This document shows, piece after piece, positions 7,601-17,008 of a DNA stretch of 64,000 bases; positions within the stretch are counted from its first letter, which is position 1; every line of letters starts with the position of its first letter. A program made the position numbers and the translations under genes. The notes below the pieces were generated by a model. It was not told the DNA's origin. It saw only the letters and a list, made by a program, of their open reading frames with translations, and ran no database searches. Source of the DNA: a virus; the IMG/VR virus record IMGVR_UViG_3300020578_000058, positions 1-64,000 of that record; one strand, written 5' to 3'.

Positions 7601-9157
7601 ATGCCGCAGCCGCCGTTTCTCATTGACCAACTGCAAGTTGAGCCGGGTTCGGGGCAAACGCTCCTTATCAACCGGGACTCGGCCACCGGGTCATTGAAGT
7701 TCACCGACGCCGTGGTGACCACCGGGGCCTTGCTCAAAGACCTATTGAGCCTCAATGGCGTCACGGGCACCTTCATTGTCGGGTCGGGTGGTTCGGGGGC
7801 CGACTACACCTCCATTCAAGACGCCCTCGACGCTATCCCGAACACCTCGTCGCCCTTGGCCCCGTCTCTCGTGCTGGTCCTGCCGGGGGAGTACACCGAG
7901 AACTTGACCATTGAGAAGGACGGCGTGGCGCTCGTTGGCCTCGGCAGCGTCTACTTGCAGAACTCGGGCGCGAGAGACACCGTTACGGTCGTCGCTTCGC
8001 CGGGGGCCACGCCCGAGAATGTCGTTTTGCGCGGGTTGACCATCACCAACAACCAAGTGGGCTACGCCTGCGTGAAGGTGGACGGCGCGTTCACCTTTGC
8101 CTCGGCCACGGTGACGGTGAACTCGGCTCCTCTCGCGGCGGGGGACACCATCGTTATCAACGGGGTCACGCTCACGGCGGTCTGCCCCTCTCGCACTTCG
8201 GGCAGCGACGATTTCAGCGTGGCGTTCTTGACCCCCACCGCTATTGCAGCGGAGATTGAGGCGGCGGTCAACGACCCGGCCAACTCGTTCGCCTCGTTCG
8301 TGACGGCGACGGCGGTTGGCCCCGTCGTCACCCTGTCCGCCAACACGCCGGGCGCGGGCGGGAACGCCTACACGCTTACGGCGACCACGACCCCGGCGGG
8401 CGGCTTCACCCTGTCGGGGGCAACCTTCGCGGGAGGCGGCTCGGCAGGCAGCACCGTCGCTCTTGGGGAGGTGTTGGTCGAGGGTTGTATTCTCGTGGCG
8501 AGCGCGGCGGGCGGCTACACCGTTCGCGGGGACACGGCGAACCACATTCGGGTGCAAGGCGGCACCTGCCGAGGCTCGTCCTCCACGGCGCAAGTCCTTG
8601 TGGAGAACTGCGCGGCCCTGCGTATGTTCGGCGTAGAGCAAGTGCCGAATGTGAGCCTGTCCTACGACACCACGGCTGACCGACCCTCGGACTTGTCTTG
8701 CGCGTACCTGCTCTCGGGGTGCGGCGAAGTTGGGGATGTGCTGTGCGACCTCAACGGGGCGGGTTCGCTCACCCTTGCGAACTGCCCCGTGGTCGGCACG
8801 GTCGGGCAGGCGGGCGACCAAGTTCTTTCGGTGGTGCGGTCCTCTCTTGGGGTACTCACCCTCAATGACACGACGGCGGCGACCCTCTCGCAGTCCACCC
8901 GTGGTGCGGTGGCCGCCGACCCCACGGCTACGCTCGCAGAGACGACCGCTTCGGGCAGCGTGGTCTTTGCTGCTTCTGTAAGCGAGACGGTGAACCTTGA
9001 CGCCCCCGCCCCCAATGCGAACTACACCGTGTTGCTCGACACCGGCAGCACGGCTGAAACCTTCGCCGTGACGGCGCGCACGGCCACCGACTTCACCGTG
9101 GACGCCTCCATTGCTGCGACCACGACCGTTCGGTACACCATTCTTCGGAGCGTGTGA
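7601..9157 (+). CDS. Right-handed beta-helix virion protein with inserted beta module
   Basis: 518 residues. Residues 55-110 ('GSGGSGADYTSIQDALDAIP', then 'LVLPGEYTENLTI') match the entry of pectate-lyase/pectinesterase-type beta helices, the fold of many tailspikes. At about 165-285 there is an inserted module ('TIVINGVTLTAV', 'AAEIEAAVND', 'VVTLSANTPGAGGNAYTLT', then 'LSGATFAGG') that recurs in other virion proteins of this window. The helix resumes afterwards. Such proteins bind or cut surface polysaccharide. No carboxylate active site can be assigned by eye, so it could be purely structural. Confidence 0.65.
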   Translation: MPQPPFLIDQLQVEPGSGQTLLINRDSATGSLKFTDAVVTTGALLKDLLSLNGVTGTFIVGSGGSGADYTSIQDALDAIPNTSSPLAPSLVLVLPGEYTENLTIEKDGVALVGLGSVYLQNSGARDTVTVVASPGATPENVVLRGLTITNNQVGYACVKVDGAFTFASATVTVNSAPLAAGDTIVINGVTLTAVCPSRTSGSDDFSVAFLTPTAIAAEIEAAVNDPANSFASFVTATAVGPVVTLSANTPGAGGNAYTLTATTTPAGGFTLSGATFAGGGSAGSTVALGEVLVEGCILVASAAGGYTVRGDTANHIRVQGGTCRGSSSTAQVLVENCAALRMFGVEQVPNVSLSYDTTADRPSDLSCAYLLSGCGEVGDVLCDLNGAGSLTLANCPVVGTVGQAGDQVLSVVRSSLGVLTLNDTTAATLSQSTRGAVAADPTATLAETTASGSVVFAASVSETVNLDAPAPNANYTVLLDTGSTAETFAVTARTATDFTVDASIAATTTVRYTILRSV

Positions 9158-9159
9158 CC

Positions 9160-9729
9160 ATGAGCCAAGACTTTTGGGCTTCCCTGACCGAGAACTCCTC
9201 CTCGCAGTTGCTTACGGCTGCTATGGACACGCACCTGTCGGGCAAGGCTATTGGCGAGTCCTTTGAGGGCGTTCGTGCTCTCACCGACGCGGGCCGGGCC
9301 AAGCAGGCGCTTTCTCTCCCGGTCGAAGTCGGCACCCGTGTCGCTTTCGTCGGCGGGCTTGGTGCGGTTCTCACCTACGAGAACCCTCCCGAGACGGGCA
9401 GCATGGGCAGCGTTGTCCATGTCAAGAGCGCGGGCGGGAACCTCACCTCGCACGAGGGCAAGGTGTTCGTGTCGTGGGATGACGGGCGGTTCCTTCCCGT
9501 CCACGCCGAGCACTTGCGGTTGGCGGGCCAGCCTGCGGGACGGGTCAAGCGGCAGGCGTCCGTGCGCCGTATTGCCAGCCTCGGAGACTTGACCTCGTTC
9601 TTCACCAAGGTCGGCACCGATACGCTCATCCACAAGAGCACCCGCGACCTGTGGGCCTTGAAGCAGGACGCCGGGGGCTACCTTATTGAGCGGCTCTTTG
9701 ACGACAGCGGCGAACCCCTCAAAGGATAG
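9160..9729 (+). CDS. Conserved phage protein with SH3-like domain
   Basis: 189 residues; ATG 9160 has GGAG nine bases upstream, better placed than for the GTG at 9154. Residues about 55-125 form a small beta barrel ('EVGTRVAFVGGLGAV', 'GKVFVSWDDGRF', 'VHAEHLRLA'). The C terminus ('LIHKSTRDLWALKQD' then 'IERLFDDSGEPLKG') is a motif I have met at the end of proteins in virion gene clusters of other large phages. Function unknown; probably a virion or assembly protein. Confidence 0.55.
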   Translation: MSQDFWASLTENSSSQLLTAAMDTHLSGKAIGESFEGVRALTDAGRAKQALSLPVEVGTRVAFVGGLGAVLTYENPPETGSMGSVVHVKSAGGNLTSHEGKVFVSWDDGRFLPVHAEHLRLAGQPAGRVKRQASVRRIASLGDLTSFFTKVGTDTLIHKSTRDLWALKQDAGGYLIERLFDDSGEPLKG

Positions 9730-9780
9730 CGTGGGGGCGGTAGTCGCCTTATCGCTCGACTTCCCGTAGGAGCGTTCGCC

Positions 9781-10482
9781 TTGTCCGCTGACCCGAACCG
9801 CGTACTTGCCGCCTATCTTGCCCGCCCCCCCAAGGTGGCGGGCGAAGTGCGCTTCGTCAAAGACCGCTCGGGCGACAAGTCCGAGTGGGGTTGGGGGCCT
9901 CCCGGCCCTGCCGAGCGGGACATTGACGAGCAGTTCGTGTTCAATGCCAAGCACCTCAAACCGCTTGCGCTGACCCTGCGCTCGTCGCTCATGGCTCTCG
10001 GTCATGTGGCTTCGGCCTACACGCGCTTCACGAAGATCAAGTCCTCCAATGTGTCTCCTGACGGGAACCTCGGCGGCAAGGGGTACATTCAGAAGATTGC
10101 CGATATGCGGCGGCAGTTGGTGAACTGCGTAGAGGCGTTGTCGTCGCTCACGGACACCATCTACGACGAACTCAATGCACCGCATTGGAACCCTGCCGAG
10201 GACACCATGTCCCCCCGTGACCGGGATGAGGTCAAAGAAATCGTCCAAGAGGCCGAGGAAATCAAGGAAGATCCCGAAGCGTGGGCGCAAGAGGAGGAGG
10301 ACACCACCCTCTCCATGACGACCGGGCCTCGCAAGACGGCCTCGGGCAAGCAGGCGCAAGTCACGCGCTCGCTGCGGTTCCTCCGCGCAGCAGCCACCAG
10401 CGGGCACCTCTCCTCCGAGCAGATGCAGCGGTTGGCGCATGAACTTGCCCGCATTGAGCAGACCCTCGTGGAGCAACAATGA
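9781..10482 (+). CDS. Hypothetical, mostly helical phage protein
   Basis: 233 residues from a TTG at 9781 with GTAGGAG upstream. The first 20 residues include 'RVLAAYLARP', related to the repeated RVAAR-type helix. A long helical core (about 60-130) is followed by an acidic linker and a basic C-terminal helix ('QVTRSLRFLRAA'). No family recognised. It is coupled to the next gene by ATGA overlap, so the two products probably work together. Confidence 0.5.
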   Translation: MSADPNRVLAAYLARPPKVAGEVRFVKDRSGDKSEWGWGPPGPAERDIDEQFVFNAKHLKPLALTLRSSLMALGHVASAYTRFTKIKSSNVSPDGNLGGKGYIQKIADMRRQLVNCVEALSSLTDTIYDELNAPHWNPAEDTMSPRDRDEVKEIVQEAEEIKEDPEAWAQEEEDTTLSMTTGPRKTASGKQAQVTRSLRFLRAAATSGHLSSEQMQRLAHELARIEQTLVEQQ

Positions 10483-12911
10483 AGAAGAAGCCTGTCATTG
10501 CCTCCGTTGAGGTTCTTGGCGAAGCCCACCTTCCCGCAGACCTTCTCACGCCCACGATGGGGTCGAACTACGGCCTCGACGGCTACGAGGACATGGACTA
10601 CGGCTCGGGCGTCATGTACGGCGGGCGCGGACTTGCGCCCGTGACCCAAGAGGCTCCTGCCACCCCCACGGGCATCAACCGGGGCGCGTCGGAACACCTC
10701 GTTTTGGACGACATGCTCAAAGAGGCGTCGAACCTTGCGGAGCACTCGTGGCTCTCCGAGGCGGTGCAGGACTTGGAGCGGTTGCCCGAGAACCCCGTCC
10801 ACATTGTCCCCGAGTTGGAAGAACTGTGGGGGGCCAACCGCCCTACGGACGGCCTTCGGGTCTATGAGCGGGACTTGAAGCAAGCCTCGTTTGAGGAGCA
10901 AGACGACGAGCCGACCGTCAAGCACGCCACCGAGCGCGACCTTGCGGCGTTCGTCGCGCAGGCCATGCGCCGTTCCGCTGCGGGCCACCCGCTCGCGGAC
11001 ATTCTTCGCGCGACCTACCTCGATGTCGGCAAGCACGACGCTCCCCGTATTCGCGCTGCCATGCAGTTGGTGCAGGCCGAGCACGGCCTTGCCGGGAATG
11101 TGTTCGTCCGGCACTCGGCGTACCCGAAGTACGAGCAGGGCAAGTGGACGGAGCACCTTCGCCGCACGGCCAAGGACGCCCGCTACCTCGTCGTGGCTCC
11201 GCAAGTTCTCAAGTCGGCAACATGGGTGCAGGACGGGCGTTGCACTCTGACCGGGCGGTGTGTGGTCACCGAAGTCCCGTGGCGCGAGGCACACGCCTAC
11301 TACGCTCCCCGGCTGCGGGACGCAGGGCGCCGCGTAGCGTCGGGCGACCCCCGCGAGGCGTTGCGGGTCGCGTTCCTGTCTCTCCCCGAGAAGCGGGTGG
11401 CGACGGGTGAGAACTTGCCCACGCATGTCACGCCGTCCGAGCGTGTGTCGAGCGGAGAGGCCCGCACGGCGTTCGCCAACACCAAGGTCGAGCGCAAGGT
11501 CTACGACCCTACGCCCGCCCACGACGCGAGGGTTCGTGCTGCACTTCACCGCAAGTTGGCGAGCATGGCCGAGAACCACCTGCTCGCCCCCGGTGACCGG
11601 GACCGGCTTGTGGCGTCCACGGCGCACCCGAAGGAAGTGTTGAAGGCTGCTGCGGCGCTCGCGGGAGCCGCGAAGAACGGCACCTATGAGGGTGCCCGCA
11701 TGGGGGTCTTCGCGGGACTTGCCCGCGCTGTTCCGGTTGAGCAGGTCGAAGGGGCGTGGCAGGCACGGGAGGGTGCCAAGCAGCGGGCTCGCGTTGCTGC
11801 GGCGGTGGAGAAGATCAAGACCTCCATCGAGCACGGCATCCGAGGGGGCGCACTCCAACAGGCCATATCTCGCACGGTTCACCCCGAGGACTTCCGGCTT
11901 GTAAGTGCCGAAATCTCCCCGCTTCTGCGGGCGACCAATGCCCTTGCCGAACCCGACCGCACCCCGACCAAGTACGCGGGAGAGCAACTGCGCCCCTTCA
12001 CGGGCGCGGTGAAGCACACCCCCACCGAGCAGGTTGCGGGCGCATGGCAGGCGAGCGCACAGACCAAGCAGGCGTCTCGTGTGGCCTCTGCGGTGGAGAA
12101 GGTCAAGAAGGCGGTCGAGCACGGCCTTCGTGGTGCTGCTCTCAAAGAAGTCATCACCCGCACGGTCCACCCCGAAGATGTCCGGCTTGCGGGCCGGGCA
12201 CTCGACCCGCTCTTGCGGGAGACGAACGCGCTTGCCGAGCCTGACCGCACCCCCACCCGGTACTCGGGGGCCAAGTACGCCGCGCATGTGGCAAAGAAGG
12301 CTGCGAGCGCGGTTTCCCCGAACACGGTGCAGTCCGTGGTCGGGTGGGTGCGCCGGGCCATGAACGAGGGCTTTGCAGGCAATGACCTTGACGCGCTCGT
12401 GGAGAAGCGGTTCGCCTCCGAGGTGCTCGCCGCCGCCCGTGAGAACATCACGGCAGCACGGCGCGAGCACGAGGGCGGCGCAGGCTTCCTGTACATTGAG
12501 GCGTCGGCCTATGCGACGGCGGACGGCGTGAAGGGCTGCGAGCAGGGTGCGCTCAAACACCGCGCCAACCAAGTCAAGACGCTGCTTGCCATCCCGAACA
12601 AGTGCGGCTCCTGTGTCCACGCCCGCGCACTTGCGGACGGCACGCAGAAGTGTGCCCTCTACAACAAGGTGCTCGTCGCCCGAGACGACTTCGGTGCGAC
12701 CCTCGACAACATGAAGCGGGCCAACATCCGGTCGGCCAACATGGACGACCAAGAGGCCACCGCTTCGCTTTTCGCTCCGTCCTACGACGAGGGTGAGTTC
12801 AACCTGCACAACGCTTCCCTTGACGGCTTCTCCCTCACCGCGTTCCCCGAGAACGACAAGGTGAACGAGGTCGCCTTCGGCGGGTTGTTCGTCAGCAACC
12901 CGTGGGAGTAG
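10479..12911 (+). CDS. Large internal-repeat virion protein with Cys motif
   Basis: 810 residues; ATGA overlap with the preceding gene. An acidic N-terminal third is followed by about four imperfect 90-100-residue repeats. The clearest two copies begin near residues 417 and 513 and share 'EQVxGAWQA', 'TVHPEDxRL' and 'TNALAEPDRTPT'. A weaker copy precedes them and another follows at about 613 ('VVGWVRRAM'). Near residue 705-730 there is 'CGSCVHARALADGTQKC', a Cys-x-x-Cys...Cys motif related to one in the gene at 31022. The protein is helical and Ala/Arg/Glu rich with no membrane span, which argues against a tape measure. Likely an internal head or neck component. Confidence 0.55.
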   Translation: MKKKPVIASVEVLGEAHLPADLLTPTMGSNYGLDGYEDMDYGSGVMYGGRGLAPVTQEAPATPTGINRGASEHLVLDDMLKEASNLAEHSWLSEAVQDLERLPENPVHIVPELEELWGANRPTDGLRVYERDLKQASFEEQDDEPTVKHATERDLAAFVAQAMRRSAAGHPLADILRATYLDVGKHDAPRIRAAMQLVQAEHGLAGNVFVRHSAYPKYEQGKWTEHLRRTAKDARYLVVAPQVLKSATWVQDGRCTLTGRCVVTEVPWREAHAYYAPRLRDAGRRVASGDPREALRVAFLSLPEKRVATGENLPTHVTPSERVSSGEARTAFANTKVERKVYDPTPAHDARVRAALHRKLASMAENHLLAPGDRDRLVASTAHPKEVLKAAAALAGAAKNGTYEGARMGVFAGLARAVPVEQVEGAWQAREGAKQRARVAAAVEKIKTSIEHGIRGGALQQAISRTVHPEDFRLVSAEISPLLRATNALAEPDRTPTKYAGEQLRPFTGAVKHTPTEQVAGAWQASAQTKQASRVASAVEKVKKAVEHGLRGAALKEVITRTVHPEDVRLAGRALDPLLRETNALAEPDRTPTRYSGAKYAAHVAKKAASAVSPNTVQSVVGWVRRAMNEGFAGNDLDALVEKRFASEVLAAARENITAARREHEGGAGFLYIEASAYATADGVKGCEQGALKHRANQVKTLLAIPNKCGSCVHARALADGTQKCALYNKVLVARDDFGATLDNMKRANIRSANMDDQEATASLFAPSYDEGEFNLHNASLDGFSLTAFPENDKVNEVAFGGLFVSNPWE

Positions 12912-12913
12912 TC

Positions 12914-13792
12914 ATGCCTTCGCCCTCCACTCAACAGTCCGAGGTCGTTGCCATGCGCTTGCAGGGCATTCTTTCGGTGCTGCGGGCGCAGTATATGTCC
13001 TACCAAACCTCGCATTGGCAGGCGCGTGGGCAGGCGTACTACGGGAACCACCTCCTGTTCCAACGGCTCTACGAATCGGTGCAGGCCGAAGTAGACGCCG
13101 TGGCCGAGAAGGCGGTTGGCTACCTCGGTGCCGACGCCGTAGAACTCGTCCCGCAAGTCGAACTCGTGTTCTCGTGGGTGTCCCGGTGGTCGAAGGTGTC
13201 CGACCACCACATGCGGGGCTTGCAGTCCGAGCGTGATGTGCAGGCAGTTCTGCAAGCCGCCTACGACGCCATCAAGGCGGCTCGGGCCATGACCCTCGGC
13301 CTCGATGATTGGATCATGGCGACGGCGAACGCCCACGACACGAACGCCTACCTGCTCCAACAGGTCGTGCAGGCCCCTGCGGGGCGCGTGGCCTCCCTCG
13401 TCAACAAGCGGTTCGCTGCGCCGTCCGACTCGGGGGCGCCGTCTGCCGAGGGCGCGTTTCGCAACATGAACCCCAAGTTCCACGAGACGCGGCAGTTCGC
13501 GGAGACGGGGGCCATCACCAACAGCAAGACCGTCGCGCAGAAGGCTGCACCCATCCTCGACATCTCCAAGTCCGAGGCGAAGGAGGGCGTCAACCAAACG
13601 CCTCCTACCACCAAGGAAATCTTGCAAGAGCCGGGCGGCAAGACGCTTTCCACGCTGAACCGCGCTCTCTACGACACCGTGGACCCGAAGGTGGAGAAGG
13701 ACAAGGGCAGGCGCGCGAAGGGGGCGACCCTTGCGGCTTGGACCTACCTCACCCCCGAGGGCGGGTGGACGCTTGCCCGTAGGAGCGAGTGA
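12914..13792 (+). CDS. Dps/ferritin-like protein with C-terminal extension
   Basis: 292 residues; ATG 12914 has GGGAG five bases upstream. Residues 20-155 fit the four-helix Dps fold: 'MSYQTSHWQARGQAYYGNH', 'LFQRLYESVQAEVDAVAEKAV'. His34, His46, Asp61 and Glu65 have exactly the spacing of E. coli Dps His51, His63, Asp78 and Glu82, the intersubunit ferroxidase site; the position of Asp67 is Gln50. Dps oxidises iron and protects DNA. The 135-residue extension is polar and unlike Dps. The gene sits among virion genes just before the packaging block, so the protein may be packaged or may form part of the head or neck. Alternatively the fold has been reused structurally. Confidence 0.7.
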   Translation: MPSPSTQQSEVVAMRLQGILSVLRAQYMSYQTSHWQARGQAYYGNHLLFQRLYESVQAEVDAVAEKAVGYLGADAVELVPQVELVFSWVSRWSKVSDHHMRGLQSERDVQAVLQAAYDAIKAARAMTLGLDDWIMATANAHDTNAYLLQQVVQAPAGRVASLVNKRFAAPSDSGAPSAEGAFRNMNPKFHETRQFAETGAITNSKTVAQKAAPILDISKSEAKEGVNQTPPTTKEILQEPGGKTLSTLNRALYDTVDPKVEKDKGRRAKGATLAAWTYLTPEGGWTLARRSE

Positions 13793-14370
13793 TGAACAAG
13801 AAGGTCGTCGGGGGGCAGAAGCCCTTCACCATCCTCGTCGCCAACCTCAAAGGGGGGTCTGACCCGTCCCGTGGGGCTGCGTTCAACCCCGTGAAGCAGC
13901 GCACGGCGTTCACCATGCAGCACTTCGTTGAGGTCGGCGGGCGCGGCGAGACGACCTTCCCCCTATCCCGGTCCACCCCCGGCACCGCCACCCGCGTTGG
14001 GTACGCGACCTACACCGTGGCGGACACCCCCGTTCGGGGTTCTGGCACCGTGACCGTGGCGAACAACTCGTTCCTCGGCCCGACTACCGTGACGGTGGGC
14101 AAGTACGAGTTCTTGTCGGGGTCTGACTTCGCCATTGGGGCCGGGGTCAACAACACCGCCACGAACCTCGCAGCGGCTATTGACGCCACGTCCGAGTATT
14201 CGGCAAGTGCCGTAGGAGCCGTGGTGACGGTCACGGGGCTGACCGGCCCGCTCGGCAACGAGGTCGCCTTCTACGCGGGTGGGGCTTCCCCCAACAACTT
14301 CACCTTCTCCCCGGCCAACCGCATGGCAGGGGCCGAGCCGTACATTGGCCCCGTGCTCATCGTGCCGTAG
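13792..14370 (+). CDS. Virion protein with the shared beta module
   Basis: 192 residues; ATG 13792 overlaps the preceding stop, with GGAG seven bases upstream. Residues about 75-185 repeat the beta module seen in the beta-helix and neck proteins: a 'GTVTVANNSF' strand, 'TNLAAAIDATSEYSAS', 'AVVTVTGLTGPLGNEVAFY' and a closing Gly-rich turn. It is a small, possibly stand-alone version of that module. No enzymatic motif. Confidence 0.5.
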   Translation: MNKKVVGGQKPFTILVANLKGGSDPSRGAAFNPVKQRTAFTMQHFVEVGGRGETTFPLSRSTPGTATRVGYATYTVADTPVRGSGTVTVANNSFLGPTTVTVGKYEFLSGSDFAIGAGVNNTATNLAAAIDATSEYSASAVGAVVTVTGLTGPLGNEVAFYAGGASPNNFTFSPANRMAGAEPYIGPVLIVP

Positions 14371-14409
14371 GGCGGCGGTAAGGTGGGGGCACAACGGTAG
14401 AGGTGCCTC

Positions 14410-15087
14410 ATGACGGCAGAAGAACGCGCCCAACTACTCGCCATGTTGCCCCAAGGCATTTCCCGCGTTCGTGTCACGAACGCGGAGGGCAAGCAGTACT
14501 ACAAGGCAGTTCCAGACATTCTTGACACCGACACGGTGGACCTGACCGCTGCGGGTAAGCCTATTGTCATGCGGGCACCTCCCGGTCGCCCGGTCGGCTC
14601 CACCGCGAAGCCTGCGTTGCCCCCGGTGTCGAAGCAGGCCGAAGAAGTCTCGCAGGCGAAGGACAACCACGAGGCCCTTTCGGACCTCGTGGCCGTCACG
14701 AAGCAGAACTCCGAGGCTGACGCGGTGTTCCACACGCTCATGAACGGGCTTGCGGTGGAAATCACCTCTTTGGAGTTTGAGCGCCGGGAAGCCGAGCGCA
14801 AGGGCGAGGACACCTCCAACATCTCGTCCAAGCGCGTCCGCGCTATCAAGACCATGACCGACGCATGGTTGAAGAAGCGGGAGAAGGTGGACTCGGGCAC
14901 CATTGACATGGAAGGGGTGGCCTTCAAGACGCTGTTCTCGTTCACCCTTGAAACGGTGCGCGCGGCTATGGGCGATAGCGGTATGCGCCCCGAGCACATC
15001 GAGACGGTCTTTGCGAAACTCTCCAAGCGGCTTGCGGACGGGTGGGCCGAGGACGCCAAGGCCCGTATGCGTGAGGCAACGAAGTGA
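14410..15087 (+). CDS. Candidate small terminase subunit
   Basis: 225 residues; its stop overlaps the GTG start of the large terminase, the usual place for the small subunit that recognises phage DNA for packaging. The N-terminal 60 residues are a small mixed domain ('GISRVRVTNAEGKQYYKAVP'). Residues 85-215 are almost entirely helical with heptads, fitting an oligomerising region. I see no clear helix-turn-helix, so the call rests mainly on position. A promoter-like TAAGGT lies at 14379-14384. Confidence 0.5.
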   Translation: MTAEERAQLLAMLPQGISRVRVTNAEGKQYYKAVPDILDTDTVDLTAAGKPIVMRAPPGRPVGSTAKPALPPVSKQAEEVSQAKDNHEALSDLVAVTKQNSEADAVFHTLMNGLAVEITSLEFERREAERKGEDTSNISSKRVRAIKTMTDAWLKKREKVDSGTIDMEGVAFKTLFSFTLETVRAAMGDSGMRPEHIETVFAKLSKRLADGWAEDAKARMREATK

Positions 15088-17006
15088 GCCTTGCGGACCT
15101 TGCCATCGCAGCGGGTCGGCGCACCACTTCGGACGCGACCGACACGGGTGTAGATGTCATCACCTTCATTGAGGCCCCGTGGGGGCTTGGGCTACGCCTG
15201 TTCCCCGTGCAACGGGTCATCCTCAAAGCCCACTACGGCTTGGAGTTAGACGACAACCCGCACGGGTTCGACCTCGCACAGCCTGTTCCGGCAGACCACC
15301 CCGAGTACCGCCTCGACCTCGTGGACGACGACGGGTTCTACGCGCTTCGCATTCCGGTCACAGACTGGCGGCGGCAGAACCTTCGGTACTTGACCGAAGC
15401 GGGCTACCTCCGCTACCTGTACGACGACGGGCGGTGCAATGTCCGTGAGGTCGTTCCCGGCAAGGAGCGCCGGGAAATGGTGCTCTCGGTCGGACGGCGT
15501 TCGGGCAAGACGCTCATCACTTCCTGCATTATTGCCTATGAAACCTACAAGTTGCTCCTCAAAGGCAACCCGCAGGCGTACTACGGCTCGTCGCAAAGCA
15601 ATGTCGTGCAACTTATCTCGGTGGCAACGGACAAAGACCAAGCGGGTCTGCTGTACCGGGAGGCAAGCGGCCACTTCTCCAAGTGCGACTTCTTCAAGGC
15701 GTACATGGCGAACGCCACGCAGTCGTTCGCCACCTTCCAGACGCCCTTCGACATTGAGCGGTACGGCTCCTACAAGGACAACCCGAAGGCCCGCTACTCG
15801 ATCAATGTGACCTTTCGCTCTTGCGTGGCGAAGGGGCTGCGCGGCGGTGCCAACATTCTCGTTGCCTTGGACGAGGTTGCCCACTTCACCGACGAGGGGC
15901 AGTCGTCGGCGGACGATGTGTACCAAGCCGTCGAGCCGTCTACCCGAACCTTCTCCCCGAAAGACCCAAAGAACACCACCAAGCCCATCGGAGAGAACGA
16001 GGGTCGCATCATCCTCATCTCGTCGCCGCTCGGTAAGCAGGGGTTGTTCTACAAGCAGTACACGCTCGGGTTCACGGGTGGTGTGGCCGCCGACAACATG
16101 CTCTGCATTGAGGCCCCGACTTGGGAGGTCAACCCGACCGTCCCCGCAGGCACCTTTGAGGGCTCGTACCTCAAAGACCCCCGTGTGTTCTTCACCGAGT
16201 TCGGCGCGCAGTTCACCGACCGGACCCGTGGTTGGATTGAGAGCGCGGACGACCTGTTCGCTTGCATTGACCCCGACGCCCGCCCCAAGACCCGTGGGGC
16301 TCCGCGCTACCCGCACTTCATGGGCCTCGATGTGGCGCTCGTGGGCGACTACACCTCCGTCGCTATTGGGCATGTCACGCCCGAGGGCAAGGTGGCCCTC
16401 GACTACATTGACCGCATTCGTGCCGGGGAGGGCGACTACCGCAACCAAGAGCGGTTGGAGTTTGACGATGTGGCCGATTGGGTAGAGCGCCTCTCCAAGC
16501 AGTTCTACATAAGCGAAGGCATCTTCGACCAATGGGCCGGTATCCCAATGGAGCAGGCTCTTGCCAAGCGCGGGCTCGGGCAAATGAAGTCCGTCCACCA
16601 CACGCGCTCGCTCACCTCGCAGATGTTTCAGAACTTCAAGGACATGATGCTCGACAAGCGGCTGGTCTTGTTCGACTGGCCCAAGCCCGAGGGCGAGGAT
16701 CACGCGGAGTACCTTCAAGAACTGCTGGAACTCCAAGCCGAGGTCGTCAGCAAGTATGTCATCCTCGTGTCCGCCCCCAACATGGACGGCAAGCACGACG
16801 ACTACGCGGACGCCCTCGCGCGCATGGTGTGGGTTGCCACCGCCAAGGCAGGCAAGCCCGTCACTATCACCGGGGTCCACTCCTCCCGCTCGCTTGCCTC
16901 TATGTCTCGCACGGTGTCGCCGGTTGGCAACCTTCTCCGTCTCAAACGGACGGGGAGCCATCCCGACCGCATGGTGCCCAAGGCCCACAAGAAGAACAGG
17001 CGGTGA
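15084..17006 (+). CDS. terL: Large terminase subunit (packaging ATPase-nuclease)
   Basis: 640 residues from the GTG in a GTGA overlap. It pumps DNA into the prohead and cuts it. ATPase motifs: Walker A 'SVGRRSGKT' (135-143), Walker B 'ILVALDEVAHF' (258-268), coupling motif 'LISSPLG' (311-317). The RNase-H-like nuclease starts at 'GLDVALVGDYTSV' (first Asp at 416) and ends with 'HDDYADALARMV' (571-582). The order and spacing are those of myovirus terminases. The length matches the family. Confidence 0.96.
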   Translation: MSLADLAIAAGRRTTSDATDTGVDVITFIEAPWGLGLRLFPVQRVILKAHYGLELDDNPHGFDLAQPVPADHPEYRLDLVDDDGFYALRIPVTDWRRQNLRYLTEAGYLRYLYDDGRCNVREVVPGKERREMVLSVGRRSGKTLITSCIIAYETYKLLLKGNPQAYYGSSQSNVVQLISVATDKDQAGLLYREASGHFSKCDFFKAYMANATQSFATFQTPFDIERYGSYKDNPKARYSINVTFRSCVAKGLRGGANILVALDEVAHFTDEGQSSADDVYQAVEPSTRTFSPKDPKNTTKPIGENEGRIILISSPLGKQGLFYKQYTLGFTGGVAADNMLCIEAPTWEVNPTVPAGTFEGSYLKDPRVFFTEFGAQFTDRTRGWIESADDLFACIDPDARPKTRGAPRYPHFMGLDVALVGDYTSVAIGHVTPEGKVALDYIDRIRAGEGDYRNQERLEFDDVADWVERLSKQFYISEGIFDQWAGIPMEQALAKRGLGQMKSVHHTRSLTSQMFQNFKDMMLDKRLVLFDWPKPEGEDHAEYLQELLELQAEVVSKYVILVSAPNMDGKHDDYADALARMVWVATAKAGKPVTITGVHSSRSLASMSRTVSPVGNLLRLKRTGSHPDRMVPKAHKKNRR

Positions 17007-17008
17007 CC

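Noticed and set aside
10161-12809. 882-residue minus-strand open frame
   Set aside because: Antisense to a strong plus-strand gene with ATGA coupling; composition typical of a GC-rich shadow.
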